Translations under genes and position numbers: made by a program | The notes under the pieces: generated by a model | The model's input: only the letters and a program-made list of their open reading frames with translations | Told to the model about the DNA's origin: nothing | The model's database searches: none | Shown: positions 1 through 6,652 of the stretch, one piece after another | Numbering within the stretch: position 1 is the stretch's first letter | How the letters are laid out: every line of letters begins with the position of its first letter | Origin: Acidobacteriota bacterium | Lineage (GTDB): Bacteria; Acidobacteriota; Terriglobia; Terriglobales; Acidobacteriaceae | NCBI GenBank assembly: GCA_028873155.1 | Contig: JAGWML010000066.1 | Span: 1-12,606 of the forward strand | Reading direction: 5' to 3' | Length of the DNA stretch: 12,606 nt

Positions 1-2
1 GC

Positions 3-545
3 CGCTGTCTCGATCTGAACCCAAACTATGCGATGGCGGTCGCGAAATACGCGACATCCTACCTGCACCCGGTCGGCCGGTTTGAAGAGGGCGAGAAGTG
101 GCTAAAGCGTGCGCTCGTGCTCGATCCACTTTCTCCGCTCGTTCACTCGGATTTCGCATGCAACCTGGCCTATCGGGGTCTATTCGATCAGTTCGAGCAG
201 GAAGCAGCGCGCGTGCTTGAAGATGATCCGGCGCTGGTCAAGCTGTATTGGTTCCTCAGCAAAAGTCGCGCTGTAACGGGGAATAAGTCCGGCGCGGCGG
301 AGGCCGCCGAACGCGGTTTAGGTTATCTACCGGAAGACCCCATGACCCTCGGCATGTCCGCATCGGTGCATGCGATATGCGGAAATGAAAGTCGGGCTGC
401 GGAATTGCGAGGAAAACTCGACTTTCTCGCCCAGATTCGCTACGTTCCTTTTGGCGCCCGCGCATTCGCTTACGATAAGCCAGGTGGCGAAGAGGCTTTT
501 TTTCTCTGCTCGACCGGGCCATTGAAGAACGTGAGCCTTTATTGA
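3..545 (+). CDS. TPR-repeat protein, C-terminal part (5' partial, 3' frameshifted)
   Basis: The reading frame is open from base 3, so the gene starts upstream of the window. The visible 180 residues form about four helix-turn-helix TPR units (near bases 27-130, 140-235, 240-340 and 345-430). The helices carry the usual small/aromatic pattern and end in Pro-containing turns such as LDPLSP, EDDPAL and PEDPM. Acidobacteria often carry such arrays at the C-terminus of CadC-like winged-helix regulators or serine/threonine kinases; the head domain here is not visible, so the role is unknown. The last 15 residues before the stop do not look like a TPR tail. The -1 frame from base 503 reads SLLDRAIEEREPLLRAVRM, then a segment ending in LDRVGI, which is the usual end of this family. 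The gene therefore changes frame at the T run 497-503, and its real tail probably extends to the stop at 671-673. It may be a pseudogene, a sequencing error or a true frameshift site. Confidence 0.75.
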   Translation, partial: RCLDLNPNYAMAVAKYATSYLHPVGRFEEGEKWLKRALVLDPLSPLVHSDFACNLAYRGLFDQFEQEAARVLEDDPALVKLYWFLSKSRAVTGNKSGAAEAAERGLGYLPEDPMTLGMSASVHAICGNESRAAELRGKLDFLAQIRYVPFGARAFAYDKPGGEEAFFLCSTGPLKNVSLY

Positions 546-583
546 GGGCTGTTCGCATGACCGCCCGCTTCACAGTCCACGCG

Positions 584-2061
584 TCACACCCGAACTATGG
601 CGCCGTCCTCGATAGAGTCGGCATTGGCGAGAAGGACTTCGCGCAGGCGCCGGCGATCGACCTTCCCGGTTAATCCCTTGGGAAGTTCATCCATGAAAAA
701 GATCCGCGTTGGAACTTTGTAATCAGCGAGAAGCGTACGCGCGTGAGCAATCAATTCATCGTGCAGCACATCGCGCCCTTCGCGTAGTGAGACGAATGCG
801 ACGGGAACCTCCGCGAACATGGGATCGGGAAGCCCAACAACTCCGGTTTCAAGTACGTCCGGATGCTTATACAGGGCCTCTTCCACCTCCTGAGGCGAGA
901 TGTTCGAACCGCCCCGAATGATGATTTGCTTGAGGCGGCCCTGGAACCAGAGATAACCGTCTTCGTCGCGTGAAAACAGGTCCCCTGTGCGCAACCAGCC
1001 GCCCTCGTACAATCGCGCCGTCGCCTCGGGATCGTTCCAGCAGCCGATGCAACCGGCGTTGCCGCGTAACAACAGCTCGCCCGCTTCTCCTGGCTTCACG
1101 TCATTACCCAGCAAATCCACGATGCGGACGCTGGTGCCGCATGGGAGGCCAACCGAACCCGCACGCACAGCGCCCGAGGGATTGAAGGAACTTGGGCACA
1201 GTTCCGTCATGCCGTGACCTTCCTGCACCTCCACATGGAACTGGTCCCAAACGCGCCGGTGCAGGGCAACCGAAACGCTGTCGCCACCGGCACCGATTGA
1301 CTTGATGCTTGAAACCTTTCGCGGGCGCACAGCCTGCGCCTCGCCATCTGTTGCAGAGCAGCTGGAAGGGAAAAGAAATACGTACAGCCAAATCTCTCGA
1401 TGAGGTCAAGCGCTGCGCCCGCTTCAAAGCTACGCTGCAGCACAATGGTTGCGCCCTCGATCAAGCCTGGAATAAAGACACCAGTGAGGGCTGCAATATG
1501 CGCCAATTGGGAGATTGCAAGCGGCCTTTCGTTCAGACCTGCCACGAAGCCCACCAAGGCGCGCGAACCTTCGAACAAGCTGCGCTGCGAATGTACCATC
1601 CCTCTCGGCCGCGCCGTGGTACCCGAGGTATAAAGGATGATTGCCGGTGCATCGGAATCCACATCGGGAAGCCGTTCGCAGGTTGCGTTGAGCATTGGCA
1701 GTTCGCTCTCGGCCTTGACTCCATTCACGAGCCCCGCCAGTGCAGGCTCGCTGAAGCGGAGGCGCGCTCCTGAGTTTTCCAAAACATAATCGATCTCTGC
1801 GGCTTTCAGACGTGGATTGATCGGCACCATAATCATGCCTGCGCGCCAGATGCCCATCATCAGCACTACGTACTCTATGGAGTTGTGCCAATGCACTGCC
1901 ACACGGTCACCGCGCTCGAGCCCCCGGCTAACTAGATGGCGAGCCAGACAGTTCACCGCGAGATCCAACTCGCCGTACGTAATGCTGCGCTCATTGGTGA
2001 TCACGGCGGCCTTCGTCGGCTGATGGCGTGCGTGATCGATCAAAAGGTTGTTGATTAACAT
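584..2061 (-). pseudogene. AMP-forming acyl-CoA synthetase/ligase, split by a frameshift
   Basis: This ANL-superfamily enzyme would activate a carboxylic acid to acyl-AMP and then acyl-CoA. The N-terminal piece starts with ATG at 2061 and reads correctly to about residue 239 (near base 1345). It includes the nucleotide-binding motif YTSGTTARPRG (residues 144-154). It then runs out of frame to a stop at 1207. The C-terminal piece, in the -1 frame from about 1345 down to 584, holds GHGMTE, GGWLRTGD, the hinge segment LKQIIIRGGSNISPQEVEE and LPKGLTGKVDRRR with the catalytic lysine. Joined, the two give about 490 residues, the normal family length, and every core motif is present. One indel near 1335-1350 thus breaks an otherwise intact gene. 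Substrate is not deducible; the sequence resembles medium/long-chain or CaiC-like ligases. No clear Shine-Dalgarno precedes the ATG. Its 3' end faces, and may overlap, the TPR gene. Family call is firm; whether the frameshift is real in the genome cannot be told from the window. Confidence 0.85.
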
Positions 2062-2454
2062 GGCGCAATGCTAGGAATGAAGACGGGGAAAGGCAAGAAG
2101 TAACGGGTTAGGCGTACGTTACTCCTCCTCTGGTCCCGGCGGCAAGCATCCCGGCAGCCCCGCCGCAATACCGCGCGCTCCTCTCATGGCGAATGATCTC
2201 TTTCGGAGCCGTCGTTCAGTCGGGCTCTGTCAAATAGATCCTTGCGAACGGGCTCACGCCAATGATGCCATCGTAAGAGTTGATGAGCGCATAATCGCCA
2301 ATACGCTCATGGAGTGCCGATTACTGCCTGACAGCCGACTATACCGCCAACAATCCCTTCGGAGCGTTCGCAGGTCTGGCTACGCTTGGCTTTCTGCTCC
2401 AAATGGTTTCAGGTCGGCCGCTGCTGTGTCTGCAGCGTGAGGCCGTGCCCAGAC
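2062..2454. other. Gene-poor spacer with possible coding fossil
   Basis: These 393 bases separate the start of the broken ligase from the end of cydB. No open frame has both a plausible start and family-like sequence. On the minus strand, 2219-2320 is a 34-codon stop-to-stop stretch without a start codon that has protein-like composition (it contains RIGDYALINSYDGIIG). It could be debris of a lost gene. The cydAB-proximal end carries an inverted repeat, listed separately. I see no cydX-like small membrane ORF after cydB. Confidence 0.5.
2415..2445 (-). terminator. Possible cydAB terminator hairpin
   Basis: Ten bases after the cydB stop, GCTGC (2420-2424) pairs with GCAGC (2432-2436). The stem is extended outside by CGGCC (2415-2419) with GGCCG (2441-2445), with a four-base bulge on one side. 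No U-tract follows on the minus strand, so intrinsic termination is uncertain. Position after the operon's last gene is the main support. Confidence 0.4.
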
Positions 2455-3498
2455 TCAGTGGCCGACAGTTGCTGCGTCGGCCTTGCCCTTGAAGCGGCTG
2501 TAGACGAAGACGACGTAGGCCACGGCGAGGGCCATGCCGAAGGTCCACCACGCGAGGCCAACGGAAAGCGTGTGCGGGCCGGAGATGGCGCGGGTGAGCG
2601 TGATGTCGTTGGCCGCGCCGGTGGTGGCGGGCAACAGCGTGGGATAGACGCCCCAGCAGGCCCCGGCCAGCATGAAGAAGAGATAGACGCTGGACGCGAG
2701 GAAGGCCTTGACGGGTTGGGCGTTGCGGTTCCAGAACCAGAGCGCGGCCAGCGAAGCAACCACGCCGACGGGCACGATGAAGGTGACCGGGTAGTGATAG
2801 TAGTTGTTGAGGCTGGCGGGGCGCACGACGATGGTGGCGATGAGGCTGATCACGGTGAGGGCCGCAAGCGCGAGCCAGAGCGGAGTGACGATCCTGCGGG
2901 CGCGCTGTTCCAGGTCGCCCGATACCTTGATGGTGAGCCAGAGAGCACCATGCAGGGTGAGCGCGACCAGCGCGACGAGGCCGCCGATGACGGTGTACCA
3001 GTCGAGAATGCCGGGCGCGACGCCGGGCTGCCAGTTGGTCCAGAGCGGCAGGAAGAAGTAGCCATCCGGTTGCAGCGGGACGCCGCGGATTACGTTGGCG
3101 AGGGCCGCGCCGTAAAAGATGGCGAGCAGCGCGCTGGCCAGACCAAAGACACCATCGAGCAGCGAACGCCAGACGCCGAGATCGAGGTGGTTGCGCAGTT
3201 CAAGGCTCACGCCGCGCAGCACCAGCAGCCAGAGCACGATCATCAGAGGCAGATAAAAGCCGGAGAAGGCCGAGGCGTAGAGCAGCGGGAAGGCAAAGTA
3301 AAGCGTGCCGCCGCCGGCCAGGAGCCACACCTCGTTGCCGTCCCACACGGGGCCGATGCTGGCCAGCGTGGCTTTCCGCTCCGTCTCGCTGCGAACGAGA
3401 AAGAGATGCAGCACGCCCACGCCGAGATCAAAGCCGTCGAGCACGACATAACCGACGATCATCACCGCTACCAGCCAGAACCAGATAAAACCCATCAT
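2455..3498 (-). CDS. cydB: Cytochrome bd ubiquinol oxidase subunit II
   Basis: CydB is the heme-free partner that stabilises CydA in the inner-membrane bd oxidase, which oxidises quinol and reduces O2 to water. At 347 residues it is the normal short CydB length. The N-terminal helix carries the family motif VLDGFDLGVG (about residues 19-28), followed by GPVWDGNEVWLL (about 49-60). Hydrophobic segments run throughout, consistent with eight to nine membrane spans. The tail (YSRFKGKADAATVGH) is short and polar. The start is ATG at 3498 (a second ATG follows directly); GGGAG lies seven bases upstream, a good ribosome site. It lies 42 bases behind cydA in the same direction, so the two are almost surely one operon. 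No cydX or cydCD follows in the window. Family assignment is secure. Confidence 0.97.
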   Translation of the reverse strand: MMGFIWFWLVAVMIVGYVVLDGFDLGVGVLHLFLVRSETERKATLASIGPVWDGNEVWLLAGGGTLYFAFPLLYASAFSGFYLPLMIVLWLLVLRGVSLELRNHLDLGVWRSLLDGVFGLASALLAIFYGAALANVIRGVPLQPDGYFFLPLWTNWQPGVAPGILDWYTVIGGLVALVALTLHGALWLTIKVSGDLEQRARRIVTPLWLALAALTVISLIATIVVRPASLNNYYHYPVTFIVPVGVVASLAALWFWNRNAQPVKAFLASSVYLFFMLAGACWGVYPTLLPATTGAANDITLTRAISGPHTLSVGLAWWTFGMALAVAYVVFVYSRFKGKADAATVGH

Positions 3499-3540
3499 CG
3501 CAATGCTCCCTTCTTTGTATGCATCCGTCAGGCGGTGCGA

Positions 3541-4896
3541 TCAGTCGGCAGCCACGGCTGCCTTTTCTTTCGGCTCCGGCCCGTGGCTGATTTCACGGTA
3601 GACCAGCACCGTGAAGAGCAGGCCAAGCAGCGCGTAGAGGCCCATGAAGCCGAGCAGGGTGAAGAGTCCGTTGCCAGCCGAGACCATGCTGGAGTAGCCC
3701 TCGCTGGTGCGCATGAGGCCGTAGATGAGCCAGGGCTGGCGTCCAATCTCCGCGGTCATCCAGCCTGCAGTGTTGGCGATGTAGGGTAGCGGAAAGCTGA
3801 TGAGCAGCAGCCACAGGACCCAGCGGGTGCGATGGAGCGTGCCGCGCCAGAGCAGGAAGGCCGCGCCAAGCATCAGCAGGACGAAGTAGGTTCCGAGGCC
3901 GGCCATGATGTGGTAGGCGTAGTAGAGCAGTGGCAGCGTGGTGGGCCATTGGTCGCGCGGGAACTGATCGAGGCCTTTGACCTCCGCTTTCGTCGTGCCG
4001 TAGATGAGGAAGCTGAGCGCATCGTTCACCACGATGGGGTTGTCAATCTGCTGCGTCTCTTCGTTGGGCTGGCCCATGAGGATGATGCCCGCGCCGGTCT
4101 CGGTCTTGAAGAGGCCCTCCATGGCAGCGATGGCGGCGGGCTGATTGCGCGCGACGTATTTGCCGTGCAGGTCGCCGGTCGGAAAGATGACGACGATGGT
4201 GGAGATGAGTCCGGCGATGACGCCGACCTTGAGAAACATGCGGCAGTAGTCAGCATCGCCGGAGAGGAATCGTCCCTCCAGCAGATAAAACGCGCCGACA
4301 GCAGCCATCACGAAGCTGGCAGTCACGACGGCGCCGGTCATGTTGTGTGCGTACTGGAGCAGTCCCCAGGGATTGAGGAGCAGTTGCCAGAAGCTGAGGA
4401 CTTCAAACTGGCCGTTGGGCAGGCGCGCATACGCGACGGGGTGCTGCATCCATGCGTCGGTCACGATGATAAAGAAGCCGGAGATCCACGAGCCCACGAA
4501 GACCATGACCGCGGAAAACCAGTGCATCTTCTTCGAGAGGCGATTTCCGCCGTAGAGAAACAGGCCGAGGAAGGCGGATTCGAGGAAGAAGCTGAAGACG
4601 CCCTCCATGGCGAGAGGCTGGCCGATGACGCCGCCGGAGAGCCGCGAGAAGCGTGCCCAGTTCGTGCCGAATTCGAACTCCATGGGGATGCCGGTGACCA
4701 CGCCAAAGACAAAATTGATGCCGAAGATGCGGCCCCAGAAGCGCGCGGCGCGGTCCCACTTGTCGAGGCCGGTGCGCAGGGCGATGGTCTTGAGCACCAC
4801 GATGAGCAGCGCCAGGCCCATGGTGAGCTGCGGAAAGAGATAATGGAAGGTGACAGTGAAGGCGAAATGAAGGCGGTGGATCAACTCAGCATTCAT
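3541..4896 (-). CDS. cydA: Cytochrome bd ubiquinol oxidase subunit I (short Q-loop type)
   Basis: CydA binds hemes b558, b595 and d and oxidises quinol at the periplasmic Q-loop. All expected heme residues are visible by comparison with E. coli: His18 (E. coli His19), His184 in YAHNMTG (His186), Met331 in YHIMAG (Met393), Glu98 and Glu106 in PLAMEG and FFLES (Glu99, Glu107), and the GRQPW motif at 385-389. The protein is 451 residues against about 520 in E. coli. The missing length is in the Q-loop after GDLHG (residues 241-245), so it belongs to the short-loop class that includes many cyanide-insensitive oxidases. In the loop the conserved Glu is kept (Glu260), but the lysine equivalent to E. 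coli Lys252 is alanine (Ala255). ATG at 4896 has AGGAG seven bases upstream. It is first gene of cydAB and divergent from hemY across a shared 279-base regulatory region. Confidence 0.97.
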   Translation of the reverse strand: MNAELIHRLHFAFTVTFHYLFPQLTMGLALLIVVLKTIALRTGLDKWDRAARFWGRIFGINFVFGVVTGIPMEFEFGTNWARFSRLSGGVIGQPLAMEGVFSFFLESAFLGLFLYGGNRLSKKMHWFSAVMVFVGSWISGFFIIVTDAWMQHPVAYARLPNGQFEVLSFWQLLLNPWGLLQYAHNMTGAVVTASFVMAAVGAFYLLEGRFLSGDADYCRMFLKVGVIAGLISTIVVIFPTGDLHGKYVARNQPAAIAAMEGLFKTETGAGIILMGQPNEETQQIDNPIVVNDALSFLIYGTTKAEVKGLDQFPRDQWPTTLPLLYYAYHIMAGLGTYFVLLMLGAAFLLWRGTLHRTRWVLWLLLISFPLPYIANTAGWMTAEIGRQPWLIYGLMRTSEGYSSMVSAGNGLFTLLGFMGLYALLGLLFTVLVYREISHGPEPKEKAAVAAD

Positions 4897-5029
4897 CGAG
4901 TGGCTCCTGACTCAGAAAACCCATGGGGAGACGGCCGAGTGCGGGCTGAATACGCGGGAGAACAGATGCTGGCTTTCCCTTGCAGGCCAACACATGCAAC
5001 ATTGTTAACCTGCACGGGCGAGGATTTGA

Positions 5030-5045
5030 AGTGACACGAGTCACA
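5030..5045. promoter_or_regulatory. CRP/FNR-family-like operator between cydA and hemY
   Basis: The sequence AGTGACACGAGTCACA fits the CRP-type consensus TGTGA-N6-TCACA at all but the first base. Its arms GTGAC and GTCAC are a perfect dyad around four central bases. It sits 133 bases from the cydA ATG and 130 bases from the hemY ATG. Oxygen- or redox-responsive CRP/FNR proteins commonly control bd oxidases in other bacteria, so shared control is plausible, but the regulator is not in the window and no promoter is clear enough to define. Confidence 0.5.
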
Positions 5046-5090
5046 CACGGCATTGAGGTCCGGGCGCGATCCTGAAGGTGCAGGCTTCCG

Positions 5091-5118
5091 ATGGCGATTG
5101 CGATTTCTGCAACGCCAT
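5091..5118 (+). promoter_or_regulatory. Strong leader hairpin upstream of hemY
   Basis: ATGGCG (5091-5096) and TTGC (5098-5101) pair perfectly with GCAA (5109-5112) and CGCCAT (5113-5118), leaving one bulged A and a seven-base loop. It ends 57 bases before the hemY ATG, between the CRP/FNR-like dyad and the ribosome site. It may be an RNA leader structure or, read as DNA, a long operator. It matches no riboswitch that I recognise. Confidence 0.4.
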
Positions 5119-5175
5119 TTGCAACACGGCAAGAACGTTCCATTGTGCAGCTTTCCTGGAGTGAGGTCAAAACAG

Positions 5176-6633
5176 ATGCGGACAGCAATCATCGGCGCGG
5201 GCATCGCGGGGCTCTCGGCCGCGTATGAACTCGAGCAGTCACGCCGCTCCGGCGCACCGGTGGAGTACAGGCTCTATGAGTCGCGCGCGCGGCTGGGCGG
5301 CTCCATCGCATCAGAGGTGGTGAACGGCGCCGTGATTGAGGGTGGGCCGGACTCGTTCATTACAGAGAAGCCGGCAGCGGCTGAGTTATGCCGCGAGCTG
5401 GGACTGGGCGATCAACTGACGCTGTCGAATGACGCGGATCGAAAGACCTATATCGTGGTGCGCAACCGGCTGGTGCCGCTGCCGGATGGACTGATGTTTC
5501 TGGTGCCGACCAAGCTGGTGCCGACGGCGCTGACGCCACTCTTCAGCCTGCGGACCAAGGCGCGCATGGCGCTTGAGTTGCTGCATCCGCCCAGGTCCGC
5601 GGGGCAGGATGAGTCGGTTGCCGCGCTGGTGGAGCGGCATTTTGGCGCGGAGGCCGTGGACCGGCTGGCGGATCCGCTGCTGTCGGGAATCTATGGCGGA
5701 GACGCAGCGCAGTTGAGCGCGCGCACGGTGCTGCCGCGACTGGTGGAAATGGAGACGAAGTACGGCTCGCTGACGCGCGGGATGCTGGCCGCACACCAGC
5801 AGATGCGCGCGAGGATGAGCGCGGCCAAGCCGGCATCAGGAGCGGCGACGAAGCCTGCAGGACCGCGCGGCATCTTCACCACCTTGCGTGGTGGGCTGCA
5901 GCAGATGGTGGATGCGCTGGAGGCGCGGATCAATCCAGCCTGGGTGCGGCGCTCGACGGCGGTGACGGCCTTGGAGAAGACGGCCGCCGGTTGGCGCGTG
6001 ACGGCGAATGGAGCTGCGGAGGACTTTGATGCCGTGATCTTTGCCTCGCCGGCATGGGCCGCTGGCGCACTGCTGGAGCCCGTCGACCGCGTGCTCGGCG
6101 AAGAACTGCGCGGCATTCCGTACTCGTCGTCCATCACCGTGAATCTTGTGTATGACGAGAGCCAGCTTGGGCGGTTGCCGGAGGGATTTGGATTTCTGGT
6201 CCCTGCGAGTGAGGAACGGAGCATGCTGGCGTGTACCTTTGTGCACCGCAAGTTTCTGGGCCGCACGCCTCCGGGAAAAGCAGTTCTGAGAGCCTTTCTG
6301 GGCGGCATGAAGAATGCATCCTTGCTGGCTGAGCCGGACGAAAAGTTGGTTGCAACCGTAGAGCGGGAGCTGCGGGAGATTCTGGGAGCGAAGACATTGC
6401 CTGCGGAAGCAAGGCCCGAATATGCGCAGGTCGCGCGCTGGCAGAGGGCGATGGCGCAGTATGCCGTGGGTCATCAAGACCGGATGACGCGCATTCGCGA
6501 GCGCGTGGCTGCGCTGCCAGGCCTGAAGCTCGCAGGGAACGCGTACGACGGCATCGGGATTCCCGATTGCATTCGACTGGGACGAGGCGCGGCGCGGGAG
6601 CTGGCCGCGACTCTTGCTGCAGTTGAACGTTGA
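5176..6633 (+). CDS. hemY: HemY-type protoporphyrinogen/coproporphyrinogen III oxidase
   Basis: This FAD enzyme removes six electrons from protoporphyrinogen IX (or coproporphyrinogen III in the coproporphyrin-dependent route) late in heme synthesis. At 485 residues it has normal family length. It begins with the Rossmann FAD motif IIGAGIAGLSAAYELE (residues 5-20). It contains the HemY signature GGPDSF (56-61) and ends with GNAYDGIGIPDC (454-465), the conserved C-terminal FAD segment. The frame stays open upstream to 5053, but ATG at 5176 is chosen because the Rossmann strand starts there and GTGAGGT lies eight bases before it. It is divergent from cydAB, whose oxidase needs b and d hemes, and it converges on the ferritin-VIT gene with only 19 bases between stops. 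Protoporphyrinogen versus coproporphyrinogen use cannot be decided from sequence alone; a diderm host favours the former. Symbols hemY, hemG and pgoX are all in use for this family. Confidence 0.95.
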   Translation: MRTAIIGAGIAGLSAAYELEQSRRSGAPVEYRLYESRARLGGSIASEVVNGAVIEGGPDSFITEKPAAAELCRELGLGDQLTLSNDADRKTYIVVRNRLVPLPDGLMFLVPTKLVPTALTPLFSLRTKARMALELLHPPRSAGQDESVAALVERHFGAEAVDRLADPLLSGIYGGDAAQLSARTVLPRLVEMETKYGSLTRGMLAAHQQMRARMSAAKPASGAATKPAGPRGIFTTLRGGLQQMVDALEARINPAWVRRSTAVTALEKTAAGWRVTANGAAEDFDAVIFASPAWAAGALLEPVDRVLGEELRGIPYSSSITVNLVYDESQLGRLPEGFGFLVPASEERSMLACTFVHRKFLGRTPPGKAVLRAFLGGMKNASLLAEPDEKLVATVERELREILGAKTLPAEARPEYAQVARWQRAMAQYAVGHQDRMTRIRERVAALPGLKLAGNAYDGIGIPDCIRLGRGAARELAATLAAVER

Positions 6634-6652
6634 GGCTGGCCGCTCCCGCGGG

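Noticed and set aside
2186..2440. Plus-strand 84-codon ORF in the spacer before cydB
   Set aside because: No ribosome site, no recognisable motif, Arg/Ser-rich composition typical of chance ORFs.
2300..2454. Search for a cydX-like small membrane subunit after cydB
   Set aside because: No short ORF with a single hydrophobic span follows cydB on the minus strand.
2386..3789. Long plus-strand ORF (467 codons) opposite cydB and the end of cydA
   Set aside because: Antisense shadow of a GC-rich membrane-protein gene: rich in Asp, Glu, Gln, Arg and His with no fold-like pattern, and it spans the cydB-cydA junction.
3832..5034. Plus-strand ORF of 400 codons opposite cydA
   Set aside because: Highly charged antisense reading of a motif-complete cydA; no family resemblance and no ribosome site.
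5053..5175. Upstream extension of hemY to an earlier start
   Set aside because: The extra 41 residues are not family-like, lie over the leader hairpin, and the ATG at 5176 has a good ribosome site directly before the FAD strand.
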